Origin: Luteimonas vadosa
GTDB taxonomy: Bacteria > Pseudomonadota > Gammaproteobacteria > Xanthomonadales > Xanthomonadaceae
Assembly (NCBI RefSeq): GCF_039543545.1
Contig: NZ_BAABJY010000002.1
Span: 868,001 to 932,000, forward strand
Length of the DNA stretch: 64,000 nucleotides
Reading direction: 5' to 3'
Below the pieces are notes generated by a model, which saw only the letters and a program-made list of their open reading frames with translations, did no database searches and was not told where the DNA came from. Made by a program: the position numbers and the translations under genes. Positions 25,287-33,612 of this stretch are shown piece after piece; position 1 is the stretch's first letter, and the number at the start of each line of letters is the position of its first letter.

Positions 25287-26521
25287 CCGGCGCCGCGCCG
25301 GATACCCGGCCGCGCCTCCCCGGCCGCCTGCTGGACCACCTGCGCTCGCGTGCGGTCGATGTCGAGGACCAGGTCGATGCGGCGCGCCAGCGCCTCAACA
25401 CCCGGCTCGGGCTCGGCCGACCGCGTTACATCGCCGCCTACCGCGGGTTCGGGGATGCGCGCGGCGTCGAGCTGCAAGGGCGCGTCCTCGCCGACCGTCC
25501 GCATACCGGCCCTCGGGAGGACGACGCCTGGTGGGACAACCTGCTCGACACCTACCGGCGCTTCGAGAGCGACGAGGTACCGCAGGAACCGCTGGTCCTG
25601 CAACTGCGCGATGCCAGGATCGCGCTGGCCACGGATGAGGAAGGCTATTACCACGCGACCTTCGAGACGGGCGTCCCACCCACCGAAGAGCCCTGGGAGA
25701 ATGCGATCGTCTCGCTGGCCGACGGCACCCTCGCCACCCCGCAGCCGGTCCTGCAGGTTTCGCCGAAGGCCGGCGTCGGCATCATCTCCGACATCGACGA
25801 CACGGTGCTCCACAGTTCGATCACCGACTGGAAGACCGCCGCCGAACTGACCTTCCTGCACAACGCGCGGACGCGCAAGCCGCTCGACGGCGTCGCCAAG
25901 CTCTACCAGGCCTTGCAGGCCGGCGGCGGCGCCGGCGCGCTGCGCCCCGTGTTCTACGTCTCGAGTTCGCCCTGGAACCTCTACGACCTGCTGGAGGACT
26001 TCATGGAACTCAATGCCATCCCCTGCGGGCCGATCTTCCTGCGCGACCTGGGGCTGGATCGCGACAAGTTCATCAAGAGCACCGGACACGGCCACAAGCT
26101 CGCGCGGGCGGTTGCGCTGATCGAACGCTTCCCACACCTGCGTTGGGTGCTGCTGGGGGATTCGGGCCAGGCCGACGCGGAACTCTATGCCGAGGCCGCC
26201 CGGGTGCAGGGCGATCGCATCGCGGCGATCTACATCCGCGACGTCGACCCGGACGCCGACAGCCCGCTGGATGCGTTCGTCGACAGCCACATCGAACGCG
26301 TGGCCGGCACCTCGGTGCCGATGCTGCGGGCGCGCGACAGCGTGGCCATGGCCGAACACGCCGCCGGCCTCGGCCTCATCGACGCCGCCGCGCTGCCCGG
26401 CATCCTTGCCGACGTCCGTCGTGACCGGCAGCGGCCCACCCTGTCGCAGGCGGCGGCGGACGAAGTCGCCGGGGACTCGGGGGACGCGCCGGATGGCGCA
26501 GGGGACGGCATGCCGGGCTGA
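25283..26521 (+). CDS. App1-like (DUF2183) phosphatase
   Basis: A 412-residue protein with a C-terminal HAD-type phosphatase domain of the DUF2183/App1 family. The catalytic motif ISDIDDTVLHSS places the nucleophile and acid Asp at about residues 170-173. VFYVSSSPWNLYDLLEDF (Ser/Thr motif II region), GHGHKLARA (Lys) and LLGDSGQADAELY (acidic metal site) follow in order. Yeast App1 dephosphorylates phosphatidic acid; the bacterial substrate is unknown. Overlap with the UbiB-like gene suggests the two act in one lipid or quinone process. The C-terminal 50 residues are acidic and low-complexity. Confidence 0.85.
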   Translation: MTGAAPDTRPRLPGRLLDHLRSRAVDVEDQVDAARQRLNTRLGLGRPRYIAAYRGFGDARGVELQGRVLADRPHTGPREDDAWWDNLLDTYRRFESDEVPQEPLVLQLRDARIALATDEEGYYHATFETGVPPTEEPWENAIVSLADGTLATPQPVLQVSPKAGVGIISDIDDTVLHSSITDWKTAAELTFLHNARTRKPLDGVAKLYQALQAGGGAGALRPVFYVSSSPWNLYDLLEDFMELNAIPCGPIFLRDLGLDRDKFIKSTGHGHKLARAVALIERFPHLRWVLLGDSGQADAELYAEAARVQGDRIAAIYIRDVDPDADSPLDAFVDSHIERVAGTSVPMLRARDSVAMAEHAAGLGLIDAAALPGILADVRRDRQRPTLSQAAADEVAGDSGDAPDGAGDGMPG

Positions 26522-26548
26522 CGCGTCGCCCCGCGCGATCGCTAGAAT
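26519..26548 (+). promoter_or_regulatory. Possible sigma-70 promoter for the ferredoxin reductase gene
   Basis: TGACGC at 26519-26524 and TAGAAT at 26543-26548, separated by 18 bp, lie 28 bp upstream of the ATG at 26577. The -10 match is good and the -35 match is modest. It begins at the stop of the App1-like gene. Confidence 0.45.
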
Positions 26549-26576
26549 GGCGGCGGACCCCACAAGAACGCACCGC

Positions 26577-27386
26577 ATGTCAGCAGCCTTCGGCACGGAA
26601 ACCGTGCTGGATGTCCGCCACTGGACGGACGATTACTTCAGCTTCGCCACCACGCGCGACGACGGCTTCCGCTTCGAAAGCGGCCAGTTCGTGATGCTCG
26701 GCCTCCACGTCGCCGGGGACGATGGCACGACGCGGCCGCTGCTGCGCGCCTACTCGATCGCCAGCGCCAGCTGGGAGGAGCGGCTGGAGTTCTTCAGCAT
26801 CAAGGTCCCGGACGGCGCGCTCACGTCCCGGCTGCAGCACATCCGGCCCGGCGACAGCGTCCTCGTCGGGCGCAAGCCGACCGGCACCCTCCTGGTCCAC
26901 GACCTCAGGCCGGGGCGCAACCTGTACCTGTTCGGCACCGGAACCGGATTCGCGCCCTGGCTGTCGATCATCAAGGATCCGGCCACCTACGACCGCTTCG
27001 AGCGGGTGATCGTCTGCCACGGCGTCCGCCGCGCCTGCGACCTGGCCTACCGCGAGGACATCGTCGAGCTCCTGCCGCGGCATGAACTGCTCGGCGAACT
27101 GGTCCGCGGCCGGCTGCTCTACTACCCGGCCGTCACGCGCGAGGACTACGTGCACGAAGGACGCCGCCATCGCGGCCGCCTGACAGACCTGGTGGCGAGC
27201 GGGCAGTTGATGCAGGATCTCGACCTCGCACCGATCGACCCCGCGCAGGACCGCGCCATGATCTGCGGCAGCCCGCAGATGCTGTCCGACTTCCGCGCCC
27301 TGCTCGACGGCCGCGGCTTCGTCGCCTCCCCGAGGATCGGCGTCGCGGGGGATTACGTTTTCGAGCGCGCCTTCGTCGAGAAATAG
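26577..27386 (+). CDS. fpr: Ferredoxin--NADP+ reductase
   Basis: FAD enzyme of 269 residues that exchanges electrons between NADPH and ferredoxin or flavodoxin. FRFESGQFVMLGL and RAYSIASASWEERLEF form the FAD-binding part, with RAYS being the RxYS motif. VPDGALTSRLQHIRPGDSV, the NADP-site LYLFGTGTGFAPWLSI and AMICGSPQML follow. The C-terminus ends VFERAFVEK, resembling the VEKYF-type end of subclass I Fpr but lacking the terminal aromatic residue. ATG 26577 is preferred over longer in-frame extensions inside the App1-like gene. Confidence 0.92.
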   Translation: MSAAFGTETVLDVRHWTDDYFSFATTRDDGFRFESGQFVMLGLHVAGDDGTTRPLLRAYSIASASWEERLEFFSIKVPDGALTSRLQHIRPGDSVLVGRKPTGTLLVHDLRPGRNLYLFGTGTGFAPWLSIIKDPATYDRFERVIVCHGVRRACDLAYREDIVELLPRHELLGELVRGRLLYYPAVTREDYVHEGRRHRGRLTDLVASGQLMQDLDLAPIDPAQDRAMICGSPQMLSDFRALLDGRGFVASPRIGVAGDYVFERAFVEK

Positions 27387-27427
27387 CGCCGGCGCCTATA
27401 CTGGGCGGGGACGACCGGAGGAAGCCA

Positions 27428-27850
27428 ATGAAGATCCTGATCGCCGTCGACGGCAGCGACATCAGCACGCGTGCGGTGAAGTTCGCCATCAAGCTCGCCG
27501 GCAAGCTCGCCGAGCCGCCATCCATCACCCTGGCGGCGGTGGATCCGCCGCTGTTCCCTGGTGCCGGCCGGAAGCTGGGCGCCGAGGCCGTGCGCCTCTA
27601 CCACGACGAGAACTTCGAGCGGATGCTGCAGCCGGGACGCCGCCTGCTGGAGCGTGCCGGGCTCGCCGTCACAGAGAGGAATGTGATCGGCGAGATCGCG
27701 CCGACCTTGCTCGAACTGGCCAGCAAGGGACGCCACCAGCTGATCGTGATGGGTTCGCATGGCCGCGGCGCGGTCAAGGAACTGGTCCTGGGTTCGGTGT
27801 CGTCCAAGGTGCTCGCCCAGACGACCGTCCCGGTGACCATCGTCCGCTAG
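27428..27850 (+). CDS. Universal stress protein, UspA family
   Basis: A 140-residue single-domain universal stress protein. KILIAVDGSDISTRAVKFA opens it. The ATP-binding signature G-2x-G-9x-G-S/T is complete as GSHGRGAVKELVLGSVSSKV, so it is probably of the nucleotide-binding class. GGAGGAAG sits just ahead of the ATG at 27428. It is monocistronic, converging with glutathione peroxidase with 15 bp between stops. TATACT at 27397-27402 may be its -10 element. Confidence 0.92.
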   Translation: MKILIAVDGSDISTRAVKFAIKLAGKLAEPPSITLAAVDPPLFPGAGRKLGAEAVRLYHDENFERMLQPGRRLLERAGLAVTERNVIGEIAPTLLELASKGRHQLIVMGSHGRGAVKELVLGSVSSKVLAQTTVPVTIVR

Positions 27851-27865
27851 CGCTTCCCCGCGTCC

Positions 27866-28351
27866 TCAGGAGGCCAGCGCCGCCTCGATCTCCGGGCGCA
27901 GCTCGTCCGGGCGCTGGTTGGGCGCGTAGCGGCCGCGGACCTTGCCGTCGCGACCGACCAGGAACTTGGTGAAATTCCACTTGATCGCACCGATGCCGAG
28001 GAAGCCGCCCTTTTCGTCCTTGAGCCACTTCCACAGAGGATGCGCGTCGTCGCCGTTGACCTGGATCTTGGCGAACATCGGGAAATCGACGTCGTAGTTC
28101 AGCGCGCAGAAGTTCTTGATCTCGGCCTCGTCGCCGGGCTCCTGGTGGCCGAACTGGTCGCAAGGGAAGCCCAGCACGACCAGGCCGCGGTCCCTGTAGG
28201 TCCGCCACAGCGCCTGCAAGCCCTCGTACTGCGGCGTGAACCCGCATTTCGACGCGACGTTCACCACCAGCAAGACCTTGCCCGAATACTCCGAGAACGG
28301 TTTCACGCGACCGTCGATGTCGGTGGCGCTGAATTGATGGATCGTCTGCAT
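27866..28351 (-). CDS. Glutathione peroxidase-family thiol peroxidase
   Basis: A 161-residue peroxide-reducing enzyme of the Gpx/BtuE type. The peroxidatic Cys36 is in NVASKCGFTPQYEGL, a cysteine homologue of selenocysteine enzymes. LGFPCDQFGHQEPG supplies the conserved Gln and a possible resolving Cys, and IKWNFTKFLV supplies the conserved Trp-Asn. Bacterial members commonly use thioredoxin rather than glutathione. The ATG at 28351 is chosen over an upstream extension that lacks homology. Confidence 0.92.
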   Translation of the reverse strand: MQTIHQFSATDIDGRVKPFSEYSGKVLLVVNVASKCGFTPQYEGLQALWRTYRDRGLVVLGFPCDQFGHQEPGDEAEIKNFCALNYDVDFPMFAKIQVNGDDAHPLWKWLKDEKGGFLGIGAIKWNFTKFLVGRDGKVRGRYAPNQRPDELRPEIEAALAS

Positions 28352-28491
28352 GGGCGGGTCCCGTTGCAAGGCAGTGGCCAGTATGGGGCCGAGTGTGGCC
28401 TCGCGTCGTCCGGCCGCCGCCGGTGGGCCGGACCACCCCATCCGGCGCCTGCGTTATGCTCTACCGGTTGACTCCAAGGAGAATCGTCCCG

Positions 28492-30738
28492 ATGAAGCAC
28501 CCGCTCACCCTGGCGCTGGCCGCCATCCTTTCCGGCGCTGTCGTACAGCCGGCCGTTGCCCACGATCCAAAAGCCGAGACTTCCGTGTCCCAGACAGCCG
28601 AAGCCCAGCAGGCGAATCCGTTCTTCAGCCAGAGCACGCTTCCCCTGCGCTATCCCCATTTCGACAAGATCGAAGACGCGCATTTCGCGCCCGCATTCGA
28701 CGCCGGCATGGCGCGCAACCTCGAGGAGATGGAGGCGATCGCCAACAACCCCGCACCCCCGACCTTCGAGAACACCATCCTCGCGATGGAGAAGTCTGGC
28801 GAGGTCCTCGACCGGGCCGCGAGCGTGTTCTTCAACCTCGTCGGCACCGACACCAACGATGCGCGCAAGAAGCTGCAGGCGGACTATTCGGCGAAGTTCG
28901 CGGCGCATCGCGACGCCATCGCGCTCAATCCGAAGCTCTACCAGCGGGTGAAGGCCCTTTACGACAAGCGCACCGAGCTCGGGCTCGACGCCCAGGGCGT
29001 GCGCCTCGTCGAGCGGTACCACACCAATTTCGTGCGCGCCGGCGCCAACCTGTCCGAGAAGGACAAGGCGCGGCTGAAGGAGATCAACGGCGAGCTGGCG
29101 GCCCTGGGCACCCAGTTCAGCCAGAACGTCCTCGCCGAGGTGAACGATTCGGCCGTGGTGGTCGACACGGCCGCGGAACTCGATGGCCTGACCGACGACC
29201 AGATCGCCGCCGCGGCCGAAGCGGCCAAGTCTCGCGGCATGGAAGGCAAGTACGTCGTCACCCTCCTCAATACCACGGGCCAGCCGCCACTCTCCCAGCT
29301 GACCAACCGCGCACTCCGCGAGCGCATCCACAAGGCCTCGGTGGCCCGCGGCAGCCGCGGCAACGAGTGGGACAACACCGGGATCGTGTCCAAGGTCCTG
29401 AAGCTGCGCGCCGAACGCGCCGGCATGCTGGGCTACCCCACCCATGCCGCCTACGTGCTCGAGGACGAGACCGCAAAGACACCCGAGGCGGTCAACAAGA
29501 TGCTCGAGCAACTGGCGCCCGCGGCAGTCGCCAACGCCAAGCGCGAAGCGGCCGACCTCCAGGCCATGATCGACGCCGAGCAGGCCGCCAAGGGCGAGCC
29601 GACGTTCAAGCTCGAAGCTTGGGACTGGGCGTATTACACCGAGAAGGTGCGGCAGGACAAGTACGACTTCGACGAATCCCAGCTCAAGCCCTACCTCGAG
29701 CTGCGGAACGTCCTCGAGAACGGCGTGTTCTTCGCGGCGAACCAGTTCTACGGGATCAGTTTCAAGGAACGCACTGACCTGCCCAAGTACCACCCCGACA
29801 CGTGGACCTACGACGTGTTCGACAAGGACGGCAGCCAGCTGGCGATCTTCATCTTCGATCCGTATGCACGCGACTCCAAGCGTGGCGGCGCGTGGATGAA
29901 CTCCTACGTCTCGCAATCGGAACTCGACGGCACCAAGCCGGTCGTCGCCAACCACCAGAACATCACCAAGCCCACCGCGGGCAAGCCCACCCTGCTGACG
30001 TGGGACGAAGTGACGACGATGTTCCACGAGTTCGGGCATGCCCTGCATGGCATTTTCTCGGACGTGAAGTACCCGTACTTCAGCGGCACGAGCGTGCCGC
30101 GCGACTTCGTGGAGTTCCCGTCGCAGGTCAACGAGATGTGGGCCGATTGGCCGGAAATCCTCGCCAACTACGCCAAGCACCATGAAACCGGCGAGCCGAT
30201 GCCCAAGTCCCTGCTCGACAAGGTGCTGGCGACCTCGAAGTTCAACCAGGGCTTCACGACCACCGAATACCTCGCCGCGGCCATCCTCGACCAGAACTAC
30301 CACCAGCTCCCGGCCGGCAAGATCCCCGAAGCGGACGGGGTCATGGCGTTCGAGGCCAAGTCGCTGGCGGAGGACGGCATCGCCTATCCACCGGTACCGC
30401 CGCGCTATCGCACGCCGTACTTCAGTCACATCATGGGCGGCTACTCGGCAGGCTACTACGCCTACATCTGGTCCGAGGTCCTGGACGCCAACACCGTGGC
30501 CTGGATCAAGGAGAACGGCGGCCTGAAGCGCGAGAACGGCGATCGGTTCCGCGCCACCCTGTTGTCGCGCGGCGGCAGCAAGGATGCGCTGGCACTGTTC
30601 AAGGACTTCTCGGGACGCGACCCGGACATCCAGCCGCTGCTGGTGAAGCGTGGCTTGGTCAGCGAGGTCAGCGACGACAGCGCGCCGCCCTCCGAGACGG
30701 ACGCGCCGATCGAGCCAACCTCACCGACGGGCGGCTGA
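28492..30738 (+). CDS. dcp: M3-family metallopeptidase (dipeptidyl carboxypeptidase type), exported
   Basis: Zinc metallopeptidase of 748 residues with an N-terminal signal peptide (MKHPLTLALAAILSGAVVQP ending near AVAHDP), so probably periplasmic. The zinc motif is His512-Glu-Phe-Gly-His516 in MFHEFGHALHGIFSD, with the downstream ligand Glu in the DFVEFPSQVNEMW region. The C-terminal GGYSAGYYAYIWSEVLDANT is typical of Dcp. AAGGAG lies ahead of the ATG at 28492. By family it removes C-terminal dipeptides from oligopeptides. A strong terminator follows at 30764. Confidence 0.92.
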   Translation: MKHPLTLALAAILSGAVVQPAVAHDPKAETSVSQTAEAQQANPFFSQSTLPLRYPHFDKIEDAHFAPAFDAGMARNLEEMEAIANNPAPPTFENTILAMEKSGEVLDRAASVFFNLVGTDTNDARKKLQADYSAKFAAHRDAIALNPKLYQRVKALYDKRTELGLDAQGVRLVERYHTNFVRAGANLSEKDKARLKEINGELAALGTQFSQNVLAEVNDSAVVVDTAAELDGLTDDQIAAAAEAAKSRGMEGKYVVTLLNTTGQPPLSQLTNRALRERIHKASVARGSRGNEWDNTGIVSKVLKLRAERAGMLGYPTHAAYVLEDETAKTPEAVNKMLEQLAPAAVANAKREAADLQAMIDAEQAAKGEPTFKLEAWDWAYYTEKVRQDKYDFDESQLKPYLELRNVLENGVFFAANQFYGISFKERTDLPKYHPDTWTYDVFDKDGSQLAIFIFDPYARDSKRGGAWMNSYVSQSELDGTKPVVANHQNITKPTAGKPTLLTWDEVTTMFHEFGHALHGIFSDVKYPYFSGTSVPRDFVEFPSQVNEMWADWPEILANYAKHHETGEPMPKSLLDKVLATSKFNQGFTTTEYLAAAILDQNYHQLPAGKIPEADGVMAFEAKSLAEDGIAYPPVPPRYRTPYFSHIMGGYSAGYYAYIWSEVLDANTVAWIKENGGLKRENGDRFRATLLSRGGSKDALALFKDFSGRDPDIQPLLVKRGLVSEVSDDSAPPSETDAPIEPTSPTGG

Positions 30739-30763
30739 ACCGCCTACCGAAGTCCTTCAACCG

Positions 30764-30792
30764 ACGCCCGGATTCGATCCGGGCGTTTTTTT
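30764..30792 (+). terminator. Strong rho-independent terminator after the M3 peptidase
   Basis: ACGCCCGGAT (30764-30773) pairs perfectly with ATCCGGGCGT (30777-30786) around the loop TCG and is followed by a run of T to 30792. It is 25 bp after the stop and is one of the clearest terminators in the window. Confidence 0.92.
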
Positions 30793-30868
30793 GAGCGGCG
30801 ATTGATACCTGCAGCGACCCGCATCGCGAGGGGCCTGGCGCCGGTGCAAGCGCCCAGGCCCGGATCGG

Positions 30869-31699
30869 TCAGGGCGGCGCGAACAATCCGCGGTATCCGG
30901 GGGCGACATGCGGGAGCAGCACGCTCGCCGGCACCTCCACTTCCTGCACGCCATCGGCATAGGGTCCGACCTGGTAGGGCGGGAACACGAAGCGCAGCGA
31001 CTGGATGCGGCCGTCCGGCGCAAGCACCGGCTCGAACTGGCGGAAGTTGTCCGGGTCGGGCCGGGTGCCCTCCTCGATCATCTTGCCCGCCGAGCGCACG
31101 ACCTGCGCCCGTTCGGCCGGATCGAGGTCGTCGGCGTCGACGCGTTGCGAGAGCGCGGCCTGCAACTGCTCGGCCACGTGGTCGGAGACGATGGCCCAAC
31201 CCTGCGCCGAGGGAATCAGTTCTTCAGGCCGCAACAATTCGTCCCTTTCCGGTAGCCAGACGAAGCGGGCGACCAGTGGATTTCCATGGGCGCCTCCCGT
31301 GTAACTGCTCCCGTCGCCCGCCACCGCCACGATCCGCGGGGTCTCGACGACCATCGTGTAACTCAGCGACAAATCGTAGGGAGCAGGCGCGGCATCGGGA
31401 CCCATGTCCGCCACCGCTTCCATCAACTCGCCTCGGGCCGCGTCGCTGTAGCGCTTCAATTCCGCGGCCAGCCCGGGATACTGCCGCGCCGGCTGCGGAT
31501 AACTGATGCCGATGATGAAGCGCGGATCGGTCTCAATGGTGTCCTCGAGCACGACGTCGACCGCCTCGCCCGGGAGATCGCCAGCCGCCGGGTGCTGCAC
31601 GGGGGCCGTCGCCTGTCCAGGCTGCTCGCGTTGGCATGCAGGCAGCATTGTGGCCAGCAGGGCCACGGCCACCAAACTGCGGGACATCCTCTTGACCAT
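30869..31699 (-). CDS. DUF3298/RsiV-like lipoprotein
   Basis: A 276-residue lipoprotein. The ATG at 31699 follows AAGGAAAGCA, and the signal peptide ends in the lipobox LPAC, with Cys22 lipidated. The mature domain contains ISYPQPARQYPGLAAEL, the SLSYTMVVETPRIVAVAGDG strand region, SSYTGGAHGNP (conserved in the DUF4163/DUF3298 group) and RFVFPPYQVGPYADGVQEV (the DUF3298 end). These domains also occur in the anti-sigma factor RsiV and in lysozyme-binding or peptidoglycan-related proteins. No specific role is assigned. Confidence 0.85.
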   Translation of the reverse strand: MVKRMSRSLVAVALLATMLPACQREQPGQATAPVQHPAAGDLPGEAVDVVLEDTIETDPRFIIGISYPQPARQYPGLAAELKRYSDAARGELMEAVADMGPDAAPAPYDLSLSYTMVVETPRIVAVAGDGSSYTGGAHGNPLVARFVWLPERDELLRPEELIPSAQGWAIVSDHVAEQLQAALSQRVDADDLDPAERAQVVRSAGKMIEEGTRPDPDNFRQFEPVLAPDGRIQSLRFVFPPYQVGPYADGVQEVEVPASVLLPHVAPGYRGLFAPP

Positions 31700-31809
31700 T
31701 GCTTTCCTTGCGCTCGCGGCCGGATCGAGCTGCACCATATCGGCTCCGGCGTGACGCCCGCATCCACGCAACGGCCACCGGGGACGATGAACCACGATCT
31801 CCAGACGAC

Positions 31810-31838
31810 AAAAAGCCCCGGGCGTTTCCGCCCGGGGC
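31810..31838 (-). terminator. Rho-independent terminator of the cold-shock gene
   Basis: On the minus strand GCCCCGGGCG pairs perfectly with CGCCCGGGGC around a 4-base loop GAAA and is followed by TTTTT. It lies 30 bp after the cold-shock gene stop at 31869. Confidence 0.93.
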
Positions 31839-31868
31839 CTCGTTACCGCTGACGCAGTGAGCCTGAGC

Positions 31869-32078
31869 TTACTCGGGCTGCACTTCGTCGGCCTGCAGGC
31901 CCTTCTGGCCCTGCACAACCTTGAAGGAAACCTTCTGTCCTTCCTGCAGCGACTTGAAGCCGGTGCCCTGGATGGAACGGAAGTGGACGAAGAGGTCCTG
32001 GCCGCTTTCGGGGGTGATGAAACCGAAGCCCTTGGCGTCGTTGAACCACTTGACGGTGCCGGTCTGACGATCGGACAT
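31869..32078 (-). CDS. CspA-family cold-shock protein
   Basis: A 69-residue single-stranded nucleic-acid-binding protein. It contains GTVKWFNDAKGFGFI, in which KGFGFI is RNP1, and LFVHF, which is RNP2. It ends in LQEGQKVSFKVVQGQKGLQA, the standard OB-fold tail. AAGGAG precedes the ATG at 32078. Such proteins act as RNA chaperones; whether this one is cold-inducible or constitutive cannot be told from its sequence, but the long leader upstream is typical of regulated csp genes. Confidence 0.96.
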   Translation of the reverse strand: MSDRQTGTVKWFNDAKGFGFITPESGQDLFVHFRSIQGTGFKSLQEGQKVSFKVVQGQKGLQADEVQPE

Positions 32079-32271
32079 GTTGTTACTCCTTGGAACAGTT
32101 GAGGAAACACGGCCCGCGCATTGCGGCGCCGAGACTGTATCGAGCAAGGGGTAACGCGAAGCGATGGAGCGGATCGTCCGGATCAGCCGTGATAGGCCAT
32201 GACACCTGTTGATCTACCGCATCGGAGCCACGATGTACCGTGATCCCGCTTTGAACAGTGGCCGCACCATA
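32079..32271 (-). promoter_or_regulatory. Leader and possible promoter region of the cold-shock gene
   Basis: The gap 32079-32465 has no gene. On the minus strand TATGGT (32266-32271) is a plausible -10 hexamer and would give an untranslated leader of about 180 nt. This length is typical of cspA-type mRNAs, whose leaders act as RNA thermosensors. No cold-box could be confirmed by eye. The remainder, 32272-32465, holds an imperfect GC-rich hairpin near 32320-32358 that may end the rluF transcript and otherwise shows nothing recognisable. Confidence 0.4.
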
Positions 32272-32465
32272 CCTCACTTTTGGCCCGAAGTGTGAATAGG
32301 GGGTAGAAGGCGTTAAGCCGCTACCGGGGGCCGGCCCGGCCCGGCAAGCGGTTTCCGGGTGCGATTGGCGGGCCCCCGAGACCCCTTTCGATCGACTCGG
32401 TCCGGCCAGCCCGGTCCAGCGCGATCCGCTGGCGGCACCGCCGGCCTGGTCGGCCCCGGCGCCCG

Positions 32466-33179
32466 CTACCAGTCTCCCCGCCCCGGCAACAGGCCTCGAA
32501 GCTCCGCATCGGTCAGGTTCCGCCATTGCCCCGGCTTGAGGTGGCCCAGCTTGACGTTGCCGATCCGCACCCGCAGCAGCTGCTTCACCCGGTAACGGAA
32601 GTGGGCGGCCATCAAACGGACCTGCCGGTTCAATCCCTGCACCAGCACGATCCGGAAGCCGAAACGCCCGATCTTGCCGACCTTGCAGGGCAAGGTGACC
32701 TGCCCGTGGACAGGCACGCCACGCCCCATTCCGCGGAGGAATTCGGCCGTCACGGGGTTGTTGACGGCCACCAGGTACTCCTTCTCCAGCTTGTTCTCCG
32801 CGCGCAGGATGGCGTTGACGATGTCGCCATTGCTGGTCAGCAGGATCAGGCCTTCCGAGTCCTTGTCCAGCCGCCCGATCGGGAAGATCCGCTGCTCGTG
32901 GCCGATGAAGTCGACGATGTTGCCCTTGACCGAGGCTTCGGTGGTGCAGGTGACGCCAACCGGCTTGTGGAAGGCGATGTAGACGTGCCTGCGTTCCCCG
33001 GGGGAGGCGGTCCGGGCGCGCAGGACCTGCCCGTCGACACGGACCTCGTCCTCCACTGCGTACTCGCTGCCCACCCGCGCGCGGACGCCATTGACCGTCA
33101 CCCGTCCTTCGCCGATCAGGCGGTCGGCCTCTCGCCGGGAGCAATACCCGCTATCGCTGATGTGCTTGCTCAGGCGCAT
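32466..33179 (-). CDS. rluF: 23S rRNA pseudouridine synthase RluF
   Basis: RsuA/RluB/E/F-family enzyme of 237 residues that converts a uridine of 23S rRNA (U2604 region in E. coli) to pseudouridine. The S4-like RNA-binding domain covers about residues 1-60 (MRLSKHISDSGYCSRREADR). The catalytic motif is GRLDKDSEGL with Asp105. RluF-like features are YIAFHKPVGVTCTTE, EKEYLVAVN and LVQGLNRQVRLM near residue 190. The ATG at 33179 is clear. RluF is preferred over RluE or RluB on the last motif. Confidence 0.9.
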   Translation of the reverse strand: MRLSKHISDSGYCSRREADRLIGEGRVTVNGVRARVGSEYAVEDEVRVDGQVLRARTASPGERRHVYIAFHKPVGVTCTTEASVKGNIVDFIGHEQRIFPIGRLDKDSEGLILLTSNGDIVNAILRAENKLEKEYLVAVNNPVTAEFLRGMGRGVPVHGQVTLPCKVGKIGRFGFRIVLVQGLNRQVRLMAAHFRYRVKQLLRVRIGNVKLGHLKPGQWRNLTDAELRGLLPGRGDW

Positions 33180-33288
33180 GCCGTTCCCGGGTCCGGATCG
33201 GCCGGGCGCAATGCCTGGGCGATGGCGGACGATGGTGGTGGTCCCCGGTGTCCAGGGAGCGGCATGCTACACGGGGCGGCGGGGCGCG

Positions 33289-33582
33289 TCAGGCCCGGAG
33301 GCCGGCGTACTCCGGATGCTTCTCCATCCAGGCATCGGCGTAAGAACACTCCGGCCGGACCTTCCAGCCCTTTGCACGGGCATGCTCAAGAGCCGCCTTC
33401 ACGAGGCGGCCGGCGATGCCACGACCTCCGATCGCTTCGGGCACCACCGTGTGGGTGATGCGCATGACCGGTTCGGCCAGGACGTAGTCCACGCGGGCCT
33501 GGTGGCCCTCGACCATGGCGCTGAACCGCTGTTGCCCCGGCTCGTGGGAGATGTCGATGCCCTGTTCTGGGTTGTCGCTCAT
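33289..33582 (-). CDS. Small GNAT-like acetyltransferase (YjdJ/GNAT_acetyltr_2 type)
   Basis: A 97-residue protein of the short GNAT group. FSAMVEGHQARVDYVL and ITHTVVPEAIGGRGIAGRLV match the family; the latter is the acetyl-CoA-binding loop with its GGRGIAGRL core. It ends VRPECSYADAWMEKHPEYA, where the YxxxWxxKHPEY pattern is diagnostic. Related plant and bacterial proteins of this size are described as minimal N-acetyltransferases; the substrate is unknown. It lies 30 bp upstream of nothing recognisable and follows the Ala/Lys-rich gene on the same strand. Confidence 0.88.
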   Translation of the reverse strand: MSDNPEQGIDISHEPGQQRFSAMVEGHQARVDYVLAEPVMRITHTVVPEAIGGRGIAGRLVKAALEHARAKGWKVRPECSYADAWMEKHPEYAGLRA

Positions 33583-33612
33583 GCAGCTTGCCTCCTGGTG
33601 CTTTTCAAGGCA

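Noticed and set aside
28303..30429. A 708-codon minus-strand frame opposite the M3 peptidase gene
   Set aside because: Codon bias and the HEFGH motif show the plus strand is coding; the antisense product is repetitive, Val/Gly/Arg-rich and without homology.
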